Source: Sphingomonas sp. Leaf208 (GTDB lineage: Bacteria; Pseudomonadota; Alphaproteobacteria; Sphingomonadales; Sphingomonadaceae). From it: a stretch of 64,000 nucleotides of DNA. Made by a program: the position numbers and the translations under genes. The DNA lies in the NCBI RefSeq assembly GCF_001421415.1, contig NZ_LMKH01000001.1:1-64000 (forward strand), written 5' to 3'. Shown in pieces: positions 8,859 to 18,608 of this stretch. The notes beneath the pieces were generated by a model. It saw nothing but the letters and a program-made list of their open reading frames with translations. It was not told where the DNA came from and searched no databases. Positions within the stretch are counted from its first letter, which is position 1. Each line of letters starts with the position of its first letter.

Positions 8859-10115
8859 CTAAACCGGTAGCCGGCCGAGAGCGGCTGCCAGTGCGTCCAT
8901 ATCTGCCATCGTGTTGAACAGGGCAGGTGTCACTCGCACGCACGATCCTGCCGCAGGACCATCACGGTGAACGGTGAAGATACCGAACCGATCTAGCAAG
9001 GTCTTCGCGATCGCCACGTTATCCACCGAACTCGTCTTCCCAACGACGCGGAAGGCGGTGATGCCGCCGTGGAGCACGGGGTCTTCGGGGGTCAGTACCT
9101 CGATTCCAGGGATCGCGCGGGCCTGCGCGACCCATCGATTGCGGAGCGCAGCAAGGCGGTTGGCGCGGCGCTTGCTGCCGATCTTCTCCTGAAACGCGAG
9201 CGCGACGGGCACCGTCAGCGGCGCGGCGAAATCTACCGTGCCGGTATGGATACGCGCGTTTATGGTGTCGCGGTCGGTCGCAGGATTGGCGGGATCGCGG
9301 TCGATCGCCGACAGCGCGGACCGTCGGATATGGATCGCGCCGACACCAAGGGGCGCTCCCAGCCATTTGTGGCAATTGATCCCGACATAGTCGCAGTCGA
9401 GATCGGTCAGTGTCATGTCGAGTTGACACCAGCTATGGGCCGCGTCGACGATCGTGGCGATTCCCCGCGCACGCGCCATCGCCGCGATCTCGCGCACCGG
9501 CAGGACTAGCCCGGTACGGTGGCTCAGATGGGTCAGCAGGATCAGCTTCAGCCGCGGGTTGGCCTCCATCGCGGCGGCATAGGCGTCGATCAGCGACTGG
9601 CGCGTAGCCGGTTGGGGAAGCGCGATCTTCACCACCGACACGCCACGTCGTGACTTCAGGCTGTCCATGCACGCCTGCATGCTGTCGTAATCGAGATCCG
9701 CGTAGAGCACGGCGTCGCCAGGCGTCAGCGCATTGTATCCCAGGATCAGCGCCTTCAGCGCCTCGGTCGCGTTGCGCGTGAAAGCGACCTCGTCCGCCGG
9801 GACTTGGAGCGTGGCGGCCAGCGCATCGCGTGCCGCCATCCAGTCCTTCACCATGCCGCGCCGGGTGTAATAGCTCGTGTCGCGGTTGACCCGTTCGAGA
9901 TTGCTTTCATAGGCTTGAAGGACGGGGTGCGCCATCATGCCCCAATTGCCGTTTTCGAGATGGATCACCGAGCGCGTCGGGTCGTATTGCGCTGCCACCT
10001 CTTTCCAGAACGCCGTGTCGTCGGTCGCCGACGGTGATAGAGCCGCTCCCACCGGAGCCGCCGTCATGGCGGCGGCTCCGGTCAAGAACAGCCGGCGATC
10101 GATCGGCGTCGTCAT
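8859..10115 (-). CDS. Exported aminotransferase class V-fold PLP enzyme
   Basis: A 418-residue fold-type I PLP enzyme of the aminotransferase class V group (relatives include isopenicillin-N epimerase, EgtE and cysteine desulfurases). The N-terminus DRRLFLTGAAAMTAAP is a twin-arginine-type signal, so the enzyme is probably exported folded with its cofactor. The PLP site shows VDAAHSWCQLD with the cofactor Asp and NCHKWLGAPLG with the Schiff-base Lys. Its ATG shares one base with the stop of the upstream TBDR (TGATG), so both are made together. The reaction is unknown; lyase or epimerase chemistry on an imported amino-acid-like compound is one possibility. Confidence 0.88.
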   Translation of the reverse strand: MTTPIDRRLFLTGAAAMTAAPVGAALSPSATDDTAFWKEVAAQYDPTRSVIHLENGNWGMMAHPVLQAYESNLERVNRDTSYYTRRGMVKDWMAARDALAATLQVPADEVAFTRNATEALKALILGYNALTPGDAVLYADLDYDSMQACMDSLKSRRGVSVVKIALPQPATRQSLIDAYAAAMEANPRLKLILLTHLSHRTGLVLPVREIAAMARARGIATIVDAAHSWCQLDMTLTDLDCDYVGINCHKWLGAPLGVGAIHIRRSALSAIDRDPANPATDRDTINARIHTGTVDFAAPLTVPVALAFQEKIGSKRRANRLAALRNRWVAQARAIPGIEVLTPEDPVLHGGITAFRVVGKTSSVDNVAIAKTLLDRFGIFTVHRDGPAAGSCVRVTPALFNTMADMDALAAALGRLPV

Positions 10116-12493
10116 CAGAAGCTCATTCCCACCCGTACGTAATATTGGCCGCCATCGGTATCGTATGGCGCATTGCGCGAATAGATCAGGCCGCGGACAG
10201 CTTGGTTGGTGGCTTCGGCGGGATAGGTGTTGGCAACGTTCTCCGCACCGACCCGCAGCATGAAATGATCGTCGAACTTGTAGGCGGCCGACACGTCGAA
10301 CAACGCGATCGAGCCGAAGCGCTGGAACAGTTCGCCCGTCGCGTTGCCGGTGACGTCGGTCCAGGCGCCGTAATACCGTGCCCGTGCGAGCAGCGCGACC
10401 GGGCCGATATCGTAGCCGAGCGTTGCGGTCCCGTTATGCTTGGGCAGCCGCTCCTCGAAGATCCGTCGTTGGGTTTCGTTGGGGATTGCGGCACTCGTGC
10501 CGCTGCGCACTTTCGTCTGGTTGTAATTGTAGGCCAGGCTCAAATTTGCACGGCCGGGCCCGACGCGGTGGCCATAGCCGATTACCGCATCGATGCCGCG
10601 CGTGCGGGTATCGAAGTCGTTCGTGAAGTAGCTGACCGCAGTGAAACGCTGCGGATTGGCGAAGCTGGCCGGGACCGCGAAGGTGCGGGACTGGCTGAAC
10701 CGGTTGTCGACGTCGATCTGGTAGATATCGACGCTGGCGGTCAGGCCGAAGCGACTCTGGAAGGTCAGCCCGGCGGTTGCGGTCTTCGATGTTTCCGGCG
10801 TCAGGGGGGCCGCGCCCAATGCCACGGCAAGTGGATCGCTTGGTGACAGCCGGCCTTGGTTGAACACTTGTAGCGTGGTGGTATCGAGCCCCTGCGTGGT
10901 CTGCGACGTGTTCAGCTGGGCAGGCGTGGGCGCGCGGAACCCAGTCGAATACGTGCCGCGTGCGGCAATGCCCTTGATCGGCTCGAAACGAGCTGAAAGC
11001 TTGTAATTGAAGGTGTCGCCGAATTCCGAAAAGTCTTCGTACCGGCCTGCCGCACCGAGCGTCACCATATCGATCGGTTGCCATTCGAGATCGAGATAGC
11101 CGGCGTAGCTGGTCTGGTCGAACGTACCGGCCAAGCTTGGGCTGAAACCCGGAAAGCCGTTAGAATTGGGTGCGAGGCCGGACGCCGCGCCTGCACCGAT
11201 CGCGTAGGATGCCGGATCGCCCGCCGACACCTGGTAGGTTTCGCGGCGGCGTTCGGCACCGAACGCGACGTTGACCGGCGCCGCGGTGCCGACTGGCAGG
11301 CGATAGACGAAATCGGCGTTCAGGTTGAATTCGCGCTGTTCCAGGCGGCCGAGATAGAAGCTGGTCGGGCTCGCCGGCCCGAGCGACGCGTTGAGGCTCT
11401 CGTTGAGCGTATAATCGATCCGGCTGCGCCCGAAGGCCGCGCTCAGATCATAGCTGAACCGGTCGCTCAGATCGCCGCGCAGACCGGTATCGCCCTGATA
11501 GTCGCTATAGGTCGTGCCGAAACGCGGCGAGAAACCGACCGGATAGATGCTCTTGAACGAGAAGCCGGGAAAAGCCGAACTCGCGCCATAGACGCTGCTG
11601 GTGCCCGCGGGGTTGCGCCAGTTGAAGTCGGTCACGCCTTCGCCACTTTGCGCGGTGCCGAAGACGTAGAATTTGGCGGCATCGCTAAAGGCATAGTTCG
11701 CGTCCAGCGCGCCGCGAATACGCTCCTCGTCGGGCTGGCCCCAGCGTTGCACTGGATTGGGCACGACCAAGGTAGGATTCGCCGCCTGGAACGCGATCGC
11801 GTCGGGCCGCTGGCGCGTGCGTGAGGTCGCTTCGCTGTGGTCGTATTCGCCGGTGACGACGATCGTGCCGCGGTCGCCGAGAGCGATGCCGCCGCGTGCG
11901 CCGGTCTGATACTCCTTGCCGTCGCCCTTATAATATTGGGAGAACTGGCCGAACGCATCCATCCCGGCGGTGTCGTCGAGGATGATGTTGACCACCCCGG
12001 CGATCGCGTCCGAGCCATATTGCGCGGACGCGCCGTCGCGCAGCACCTCGATCCGCTTGATCGCGAGCGATGGGATGCCCGCCAGATCGGGCGCTTGCGC
12101 GCCCCGCGTGCCGAGCAGGGCTGAACGGTGATATCGCTTGCCGTTGATCAGCACGAGCGTCTGATCCGCGGACAGACCGCGTAGGGTGGCGGGGCGTACG
12201 AAGGCTTGGCCGTCTGCTGCGGGCAGACGCTGGACGTTGAACGAGGGCAGCAGCTGCGCCAGTGTATCGGAGAGATCGCCCGATACGCTCGAGCGTACCG
12301 CGTCGCCGGACAGGACGTCGACGGGGGCGAGCGTATCGAACTGCGTGCGCGATCGGTCGCGCGTGCCGGTAACGACGATCTGGTTCTCGTCGTTCGGCTG
12401 GGACGCGTTCGCGGGAAGGTCCTGTGCGGTCTGAGCGAGTGCAGGCGTGCCTGCGAGCAGCGCGACGAGCGCGCTGCTGGTGATGAATTTCAT
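10115..12493 (-). CDS. TonB-dependent outer-membrane receptor (TBDR 1)
   Basis: A 792-residue receptor. The start is placed at 12493 because it begins a good signal peptide (MKFITSSALVALLAGTPALA); the frame is open to 12859 but that extension is not protein-like. A TonB-box-like NQIVVTGT follows, then the plug domain (RGLSADQTLVLINGKRYH, then IEVLRDGASAQYGSDAIAGV), then a beta-barrel ending in the aromatic YVRVGMSF. It moves an unknown large or scarce solute across the outer membrane using TonB energy. Translational coupling to the exported PLP enzyme suggests that enzyme acts on the imported compound in the periplasm. Confidence 0.92.
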   Translation of the reverse strand: MKFITSSALVALLAGTPALAQTAQDLPANASQPNDENQIVVTGTRDRSRTQFDTLAPVDVLSGDAVRSSVSGDLSDTLAQLLPSFNVQRLPAADGQAFVRPATLRGLSADQTLVLINGKRYHRSALLGTRGAQAPDLAGIPSLAIKRIEVLRDGASAQYGSDAIAGVVNIILDDTAGMDAFGQFSQYYKGDGKEYQTGARGGIALGDRGTIVVTGEYDHSEATSRTRQRPDAIAFQAANPTLVVPNPVQRWGQPDEERIRGALDANYAFSDAAKFYVFGTAQSGEGVTDFNWRNPAGTSSVYGASSAFPGFSFKSIYPVGFSPRFGTTYSDYQGDTGLRGDLSDRFSYDLSAAFGRSRIDYTLNESLNASLGPASPTSFYLGRLEQREFNLNADFVYRLPVGTAAPVNVAFGAERRRETYQVSAGDPASYAIGAGAASGLAPNSNGFPGFSPSLAGTFDQTSYAGYLDLEWQPIDMVTLGAAGRYEDFSEFGDTFNYKLSARFEPIKGIAARGTYSTGFRAPTPAQLNTSQTTQGLDTTTLQVFNQGRLSPSDPLAVALGAAPLTPETSKTATAGLTFQSRFGLTASVDIYQIDVDNRFSQSRTFAVPASFANPQRFTAVSYFTNDFDTRTRGIDAVIGYGHRVGPGRANLSLAYNYNQTKVRSGTSAAIPNETQRRIFEERLPKHNGTATLGYDIGPVALLARARYYGAWTDVTGNATGELFQRFGSIALFDVSAAYKFDDHFMLRVGAENVANTYPAEATNQAVRGLIYSRNAPYDTDGGQYYVRVGMSF

Positions 12494-12787
12494 GATGCCC
12501 CTAGAGGTTGCCGGTTTGGTTCCACCGGTTCGAGGGGCAGCTAGCCCGTGCGTTTTTCGTGGTGATGACGGAACAGCGGCACTTCGATGACACTGCGCCG
12601 GAGCGAGGCACGGAGGATTTAAGGTAGATGAGAGGCTGAAGGTGGGGGCGGGAAGGGCGCACGAACGTCGGGTTGCGGGTCTGCTAACTTCGCGCTGCCG
12701 GATGACGCCCTCCCAATAGCAAAGTCCCCGCCCCGGGGGCAGCGAGCGTCGCAAATTGGCCGCATTTCGTGTGCTAGCGGGTCGTGC
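12494..12787. other. Divergent intergenic region between TBDR 1 and the SMR gene
   Basis: No gene is recognised. It must hold the promoters for TBDR 1 (minus) and the SMR gene (plus). I looked for a conserved riboswitch ahead of TBDR 1 and found no recognised consensus. Confidence 0.5.
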
Positions 12788-13117
12788 ATGAACTATCTCA
12801 TGCTCGCAATCGCGATCGTCTCCGAGGTTTGTGCTACGACTGCAATGAAGCAGTCGCATGGTTTCACCCGCATGCCTTGGACCGTCGTTACGGTCGTCGG
12901 CTACGGTATTGCCTTCTACTTTCTCTCACTGACCCTCCGTACGATCCCGACGGGCGTTGCATACGCTATTTGGTCGGGCGCCGGCATTGTTCTTATTTCG
13001 ACGGCTGCATGGGCATTCCAGGGTCAAAAGCTCGATACCGCTGCTATCATTGGCATGGGCTTGATCGTCGCCGGTGTCATTGTCATGAACGTGTTTTCGA
13101 ACGCGTCGGGCCACTGA
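12788..13117 (+). CDS. Small multidrug resistance (SMR/EmrE-type) efflux protein
   Basis: A 109-residue inner-membrane protein with four predicted transmembrane helices, the exact size of the EmrE/QacE family. The membrane-embedded Glu13 in AIVSEVCATTAMK is the proton- and drug-binding residue (Glu14 in EmrE). The conserved GVAYAIWSGAG and the C-terminal GLIVAGVIVMNV are present. It works as a dual-topology dimer that exchanges protons for cationic compounds; close relatives such as Gdx export guanidinium. It stands alone, divergent from TBDR 1. A weak hairpin (GGGCTG and CAGCCC, 13121-13150) follows the stop. Confidence 0.93.
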   Translation: MNYLMLAIAIVSEVCATTAMKQSHGFTRMPWTVVTVVGYGIAFYFLSLTLRTIPTGVAYAIWSGAGIVLISTAAWAFQGQKLDTAAIIGMGLIVAGVIVMNVFSNASGH

Positions 13118-13499
13118 AACGGGCTGCAGCTTTCCTCTCGTTTTCAGCCCTGTCGCCAGTTGATCCGGCCGCCGCAAGCTGCGGTCCAACCGGACGACCA
13201 ACTTGCTGAGACGGAAAGGGCGTTCGAAAGGCCGAGTATCGGTCTGGCGAGTAACAAGCGATACCGCCACGAATATGACCGCGCGACCGCCTCCGCATGT
13301 CTGGAAGGGCGTGAGCACACCGGCGGTCCGACTGAGGCGGTCTACTGCGACAGATGCGTTTCCGGAACGGCTGCGAATAGCTTTGCCCCCCGATAGGGTC
13401 GAGTGCGCAAAGACCGAGCGTGCGACTATCGGGGAACCAGCGAACCTATCACAGGTTGCCCTGGGTACGAGGCGTCGCGATTTTGCGGGAAGGTATCCG
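13118..13499. other. Region between SMR and CYTH-CHAD genes, no supported gene
   Basis: An open frame continuous with the downstream gene starts at 13203, but its translation is arginine-rich and unlike a CYTH N-terminus. I take it as chance coding upstream of the GTG at 13500. Nothing else recognisable. Confidence 0.5.
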
Positions 13500-14960
13500 G
13501 TGGCACAGGAAGTTGAACTGAAATTGGTATTGGACGCCGTCGCGGCCGATGCCTTTGCGAGGGGCGACCTGTTCGATGTCCCGGCGAGTACGCGGCAAAT
13601 GCACGCGGTCTATTTCGACACACCCGATCTAGCGCTTTCGCAAGGTGACGTCTCGTTGCGCATCCGCCAGTCCGGCGACACGCTGACACAGACGATCAAG
13701 GTCGCGGACGCAAAGGCGGCGGGTCTCTTCGCGCGGTCCGAATGGGAAGTCGAGGTGGCCGATATGAATCCGGTCGTTGACGACCGGACGCCCATTCCCA
13801 CGCTGGTTGGCGACGAGGCAGGCACCGTCACTTCGATCTTCACGGTCGCGGTCGAGCGCCTGACGTGGATGGTCGACTGCGGCGAGGCGTCGATCGAACT
13901 GGTGTTGGATCGTGGGTACGTCGCCGCAGGTGACCGCCAGTCGCCGGTCTGCGAGATCGAGCTGGAGTTGAAGCGGGGAGAGCCCGCCGCCTTGTTTGCG
14001 CTGGCCAAGACGATAGCGGCGGAGTTTCCGGTCCGCCTGGGCGTCGTGACCAAGTCCGAGCGCGGCTACGACCTGCTTCGTCCCGCGTCCAAGGCGTTCA
14101 AGGCGGAAAAGGTCGCGTTGAGCCGGACTGCATCCGCAGCGGACGCTTTCGAGGCAGTCGTAAGCTCGTGCATACGTCAATACCGCCTGAACGAAACTGT
14201 TCTGCTCGACCAAGCCGACGCCGAGGCGCTGCATCAGGCGCGCGTGTCGTTGCGTCGGCTGCGATCTGCATTGTCGATCTTCAAGTCGTTGCTCGACGGC
14301 GACGAAGTGCCGCATTTCCAGAGCGAATTGCGCTGGCTGAGCTCGTTGCTGGGCGAAGCGCGCGACTTGGACGTGTTGCTGGCGAGGGCGAAGCCCGGCG
14401 TCGCGCTGTTTCAGGAACTCGACCGGGCTCGCAATGCTGCCTATGCTGCGGTCGGCGCCGCGTTGGGCTCCGACCGGGTTCGCGCGTTGATGCTCGATCT
14501 GACGGAGTGGCTGGTATGCGGGGCATGGCGCACCGCGCCGTCAATGCGCGATGCTCGGGACGCGCCAGCAAGGCAGTTCGCGGCGGAAACTCTTCACGCG
14601 CTGAGGCGGCGCGTCCGCAAGCGTGGTAAGTCCCTTGCCTCCCAGACGGACGAGGAGCGGCATGAAGTCCGCAAGGGCGCCAAACGGCTACGCTATGGCG
14701 CAGAGTTTCTCGGTTCTCTATTCCCGAGCAAGAAGCGTGCACGTCGCTACGGGAAGTTCGTTAAATCACTGGAGAAGCTGCAGGATCAGCTCGGCGCGCT
14801 GAACGATATGGCGACGGCGCCATCGGTTCTGGACCGGCTGGGCTTGCGGGACGATCTCGATGCCGAAAAACTATTGGCGCATCGGAAAAAGTCGAAGATC
14901 ATCGATGCCGCGGCTGGAGCGTACGCCGATCTCCTCGATCGCAAGACTTTCTGGGGTTAG
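13500..14960 (+). CDS. CYTH and CHAD domain protein (triphosphate tunnel metalloenzyme)
   Basis: A 486-residue protein with two domains. The CYTH domain (about residues 1-200) opens with EVELKL, which is the ExExK signature for triphosphate and divalent metal binding. It continues with VYFDTPDLAL and CEIELELK. The CHAD domain (about 215-480) is helical with conserved His and basic residues (ALHQARVSLRRLRSALSIF, then HEVRKGAKRLRYGAEFL). Family members hydrolyse inorganic triphosphate, and CHAD domains bind polyphosphate. The GTG at 13500 is chosen because GGGAAGG precedes it by six bases and the CYTH motif begins at residue 4. It stands alone. Confidence 0.9.
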   Translation: MAQEVELKLVLDAVAADAFARGDLFDVPASTRQMHAVYFDTPDLALSQGDVSLRIRQSGDTLTQTIKVADAKAAGLFARSEWEVEVADMNPVVDDRTPIPTLVGDEAGTVTSIFTVAVERLTWMVDCGEASIELVLDRGYVAAGDRQSPVCEIELELKRGEPAALFALAKTIAAEFPVRLGVVTKSERGYDLLRPASKAFKAEKVALSRTASAADAFEAVVSSCIRQYRLNETVLLDQADAEALHQARVSLRRLRSALSIFKSLLDGDEVPHFQSELRWLSSLLGEARDLDVLLARAKPGVALFQELDRARNAAYAAVGAALGSDRVRALMLDLTEWLVCGAWRTAPSMRDARDAPARQFAAETLHALRRRVRKRGKSLASQTDEERHEVRKGAKRLRYGAEFLGSLFPSKKRARRYGKFVKSLEKLQDQLGALNDMATAPSVLDRLGLRDDLDAEKLLAHRKKSKIIDAAAGAYADLLDRKTFWG

Positions 14961-15157
14961 GGCGGGAGGATAAGCGCCGTGTCGGCCCGATCGGTTGATC
15001 GCCCTTGGTAAGTCCAGTGATAGGCAGCACCGGTCAGGCCGTTCGACATAGCTGCCAGCGTAGAGGCTAGATTGTCGTGCATCCGCGAAGATGACGTTGC
15101 CTTCCCCTACCCACTGCTTCGAGGGTGTCCTAGAGTCCATTGGACGGGGGGGCGGAA

Positions 15158-15848
15158 ATGCTGCGACAATTTGGCAAAGAAATATGGACGGCGGACGGGC
15201 CAAGTGTTTCCGTCGCTGGCTTCGTCTTTCCGACGCGGACGATCGTTATACGGCTGTCCGATGGCTCTTTATTCGTTTGGTCGCCCATAGCACTATCCAG
15301 TGAACTCAAAATCGCGATTGATTGCCTTGGGCCGGTGCGTCACATCGTCGCTCCGAACACGTTGCATCATATGTTCGTGGGCGAGTGGCAAAGCGCATAC
15401 CCGGCAGCAAAGTCATATGCCGTGCCGGCGTTGCGCGCCAAACGGCCGGACTTGAAGTGGGATCATGACCTTAAGGACGCACCGGCTAAGGAATGGTCGG
15501 GTGAGGTCGATCAGATCATGGTGGAGGGAAACAGTATCACGACGGAAGTCGTCTTCTTCCATCCAAAGCCGCACGGCGATCTTCACGGACCTGATCCAGC
15601 ACTTTGAGCCCGGTTGGTTCAGAGGATGGCGATCCATCGTTGCAAAGCTCGATTTGCTTACCGCGACCAGGCCAACCGTTCCCCGCAAATTTCGAATGTC
15701 GTTTCGCAATCGGCAGATCGCGCGAACTTCGGTGCAACGCATTATAGCATGGCCGACTTTGGGAGTACTGACAGCTCATGGTGCACCGATTACGCATGAC
15801 GGTCGCAACGCGATTACCCATGCTTTTGAATGGTTGCTCCGAAAATGA
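15158..15848 (+). pseudogene. DUF4336 protein, broken by a frameshift
   Basis: The first part (MLRQFGKEIWTADGPSVSV to TEVVFFH) and the last part (SRTAIFTDLIQHFEPGWF to HAFEWLLRK) are both clear DUF4336, a metallo-hydrolase-like family of unknown function. They lie in different frames: reading must move forward by one base around 15555-15575. A one-base insertion or a sequencing error could explain it. Joined, the two parts give close to the usual family length. The region 14961-15157 before it shows no gene. Confidence 0.8.
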
Positions 15849-16445
15849 TGCGCGTTCACGATCCCGGTCCCTGCAAACACGCTTGGCCCTGACGCCTGTC
15901 AGAGCAAATACGGTGAAGTAGTCGTCCTGATTGCAGGACTTGGCACCCAGATGTTCCGCTGGACTACCCCGTTCTGCGCCGAACTCGTAGCCCTCGGCTA
16001 CCGGGTGGTGCGCTTCGATAATCGGGACGCCGGTTATTCAACGCATCTCGACTCCCACCCGGCCGTGGATTTCGGCGCGCTGGCTGCAGCGCTTCAGGTG
16101 GACGCGCTGGGGATCGGGCGAGCTTATATTGCCGGACAGTCTATGGGAGGCATGATCGCTCAGATCATGGCCGGCGAGCACAAAGATCGCGCCCTATCGC
16201 GCACTTCGATCATGTCGAGCACGCGCAATCCAGCACTCCCGCAGGCTGCGCCGGATGCCATGGCGACGATGATGCAACCGATGCCCGATCCTTCCTCCGA
16301 TCGACCGGGCTTCCTGTCGCGAAGTTCAGCCTTTGCCAGACGCATCGCCGGCACAGGCTACGCTTTCAACGAGGGCGCTCACCGTGCGCTGGTTTTGGAA
16401 GAGCTCGACCGTGGTTATGATCCCGCCGGACAGACCGTGCGCTGA
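15849..16445 (+). pseudogene. Alpha/beta hydrolase remnant with internal deletion
   Basis: The frame GEVVVLIAGLGTQMFRW, then VVRFDNRDAGYSTHL, then YIAGQSMGGMIAQIMA is a clear alpha/beta hydrolase with the nucleophile elbow GQSMGG. The segment between FGALAAALQ and VDALGIG is too short: family members carry about 20-30 more residues there, ending in a DMAADAVGLLDALG-type stretch. The C-terminus stops at DPAGQTVR, before the domain with the catalytic His. No proper start exists; the frame is open back to the DUF4336 stop with a degenerate N-terminus. It is therefore a decayed gene. Confidence 0.75.
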
Positions 16446-16583
16446 TCTTTCATCTCGATAGCCCCGAGCGGGAAAGCCGAGCGGCAAACTTCGTTATACT
16501 AAAAGAATGGATTGGCGTCCGAGTTAAGTTGCGTCGAGCCTCCCCTGTGGAAAGCATGACGACCAGTGTGACGTGATTGGCCT

Positions 16584-18608
16584 TCAATCGGCCAGGACTT
16601 GGCTGGATGAGGCCTGGCTGATGACCCTGTCCGCGTCCTCTTCGCGGAGCCAACCGGTGGCGTGCTGTCGCGCTGCGGCCGCGCGGACTTTCGCGACGAA
16701 ACCGGCGTGATCGCCGTAACGCTCTGCGAGGGACAAGCGAGGATCCCCGACCGCCACCCGCTCGGCCCGCGTCTTGGCGAACGGTATGAATCCCCCGAAG
16801 AACCCGCATCCGCCGCCTTTGCCGAACCCCGCGGACTGAGCGTTCCAGCCGAGATAGGTCCCGATCGGCACCTGCAGCTGGACGGAGGGCACGCCGGCGG
16901 TCTCGTTACCGTCCGCATCGACCCGGGGGACGCGCGACGGTATCGTCCCGCGGATCGCCGGTGGCTGGCGCGTGATTTGGCCGCTCACGTCGCGATAGCG
17001 AAATCCTTCCCCCATGTCGTAGTCGAGAAAGGCGTTCAGCTTGCCATCCGGACTGGGTGCTCCGGGCCAGGATGGAAATCCGATCGCCGCCGCGTTGGCC
17101 TCGACGAGATCGCCCGCGGCCAATGTCGGGTATCGGCTGGGGGGCGGTGTGATGCCGTCGCGCACCCAGGCGACCAGCATCGTCTGGGCCGCACGCAGGC
17201 TGTCCATCGAAGGGTTTGGATTGCCCGGCAATGCGCAGATTGGTAACTTGGGATCGCCACCGAGCGGAAAGCCCCCGGTCCAGGATCCGCCATGCGTGGT
17301 CGCCGGGAAGTAATAGCGTCGAACGTTGGCCGGCAGCGGGAGATCGGTCGAGGCGGCGGTGCCGATCAGCCCTGGCGACATGCGCAACCCCCAGAACTCG
17401 GCCGAGCCGAACGTCTCGATCACCTTGGGGCAGGTCCTGCTCGCGGTGCAGCGGTCGAGCAGGCTGCTGACGCCCCGGCTGCGAGCGACATCGTCGTACC
17501 GGCTCCACCACAGCGTGCCCTCGCTACCCGGTTCGTACAAGGTCGCGGCACCGCCAGGCACGGCGAAGCGCAGGTTCAACGGGACCTGGCGAGCGGCGAT
17601 GTTGGGATTGACCCCGTCGAACACGCGGCGCCCATTCTCGTCCGCGTTGAAGCCCAGATTGACGAAGCTCTTCAGGAAATTGCCGGATTGCGACGTACCG
17701 CTGGCCACCGTCCAGCGAATGCGTCCGGCCGGGTTGGCATTGCCCGTATCGTCCGGCTTGCCGCTGCGCAGATAGGCGACAAGGTCCCGGGTCGCCGCAA
17801 AACCGATGCCCTGGACGAGCGGATCCTTGCCCTCGTAGATCAGCGTATAGGCGTAGGCAGGGTCGAACCCGCCTCGCACGCAGAGTTTCGCCGGATCGGG
17901 CTTGCCCGGGAAGGGCGTCGTCGCACAATCGGCAAAGGCCCAGTCCCCGGGCTTCACGTCCACGGGCGGTGCCACATCGGCGGTTTGGCGGAACAACCGT
18001 GCCTTCGTCGTATCGAGCGTCACGGGCACTGGTCGCGCAGTTGGTTTGCCGATGCTGCCGGTGATCGCAATCGACCGCGCACCGGCAGGCATATCAGTGA
18101 AGCGGGCAAGGACGGGGCCTGTGAGCGGCTTTCCGTTCTTGCCATGAGCGACCGGGACACTGGCGGTCTGGACATCCGGCCCGGGCGGAAGGTCGCCTTG
18201 CCAACCACTGGTGACCCGGACGTATCCGTCTGCATCCGCACCGATCTGCGAACCGCCGCGATTGGGTACGTCGTAGAACAATACCCCGGTGGCACGCGAT
18301 CGATCGACGGGTCTGGCGATCGCGAACGTCGCCGAATACCGGACGCGTCCCTTCGCATCGCGGGGCGCGCCGTCGATATCGGTAATGACGTGATTGTGCG
18401 CATCCGCAGGATCGAGCGCGCCGAAGAACCGACCCCGCACGATCTCATACGGTATCGGCAGCGTCGAGGTAGGCGCGGTGCCGACTGGAGCCGGCGTGAT
18501 GCTGTCGACCTGTATCCGCACCAGGCGCGCAGGGGCAGGGACCGCTAGCGCCGCAAGCGCAGGCGTTGCGAGAAGCACAAAGGACCGGCGCATTCGCGTC
18601 TCTTTCAT
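16584..18608 (-). CDS. Exported alpha/beta hydrolase-domain protein (PF20091-type)
   Basis: A 674-residue protein with an N-terminal signal peptide (MRRSFVLLATPALAALAVPAPA, from an alternative start at 18593). It belongs to the large alpha/beta hydrolase_10-like group, in which the nucleophile elbow is GTSQSG with Ser308 (WTVASGTSQSGNF). The C-terminal DADGNETAGVPSVQLQVPIG and GWNAQSAGFG are family hallmarks. The ATG overlaps the stop of the AtuA-like gene (ATGA). It is the last gene of the CitMHS-AtuA operon. The substrate is unknown; an ester or lactone hydrolase in the periplasm that frees the carboxylate taken up by the transporter would fit. Confidence 0.85.
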   Translation of the reverse strand: MKETRMRRSFVLLATPALAALAVPAPARLVRIQVDSITPAPVGTAPTSTLPIPYEIVRGRFFGALDPADAHNHVITDIDGAPRDAKGRVRYSATFAIARPVDRSRATGVLFYDVPNRGGSQIGADADGYVRVTSGWQGDLPPGPDVQTASVPVAHGKNGKPLTGPVLARFTDMPAGARSIAITGSIGKPTARPVPVTLDTTKARLFRQTADVAPPVDVKPGDWAFADCATTPFPGKPDPAKLCVRGGFDPAYAYTLIYEGKDPLVQGIGFAATRDLVAYLRSGKPDDTGNANPAGRIRWTVASGTSQSGNFLKSFVNLGFNADENGRRVFDGVNPNIAARQVPLNLRFAVPGGAATLYEPGSEGTLWWSRYDDVARSRGVSSLLDRCTASRTCPKVIETFGSAEFWGLRMSPGLIGTAASTDLPLPANVRRYYFPATTHGGSWTGGFPLGGDPKLPICALPGNPNPSMDSLRAAQTMLVAWVRDGITPPPSRYPTLAAGDLVEANAAAIGFPSWPGAPSPDGKLNAFLDYDMGEGFRYRDVSGQITRQPPAIRGTIPSRVPRVDADGNETAGVPSVQLQVPIGTYLGWNAQSAGFGKGGGCGFFGGFIPFAKTRAERVAVGDPRLSLAERYGDHAGFVAKVRAAAARQHATGWLREEDADRVISQASSSQVLAD

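Noticed and set aside
12494..12787. Possible riboswitch ahead of TBDR 1 and the PLP enzyme
   Set aside because: I looked for cobalamin, SAM-type and TPP core sequences on the minus strand and found none that fit; GC-rich hairpins alone are not evidence.
13203..13499. N-terminal extension of the CYTH-CHAD protein
   Set aside because: The sequence is Arg-rich and unlike the family, while the GTG at 13500 has a good ribosome-binding site and puts ExExK at the usual N-terminal place.
17292..18548. Long plus-strand frame of 418 codons
   Set aside because: It lies antisense to the exported hydrolase at 16584-18608, which has a signal peptide and GTSQSG elbow; the plus-strand product is Arg-rich with no recognisable domain.
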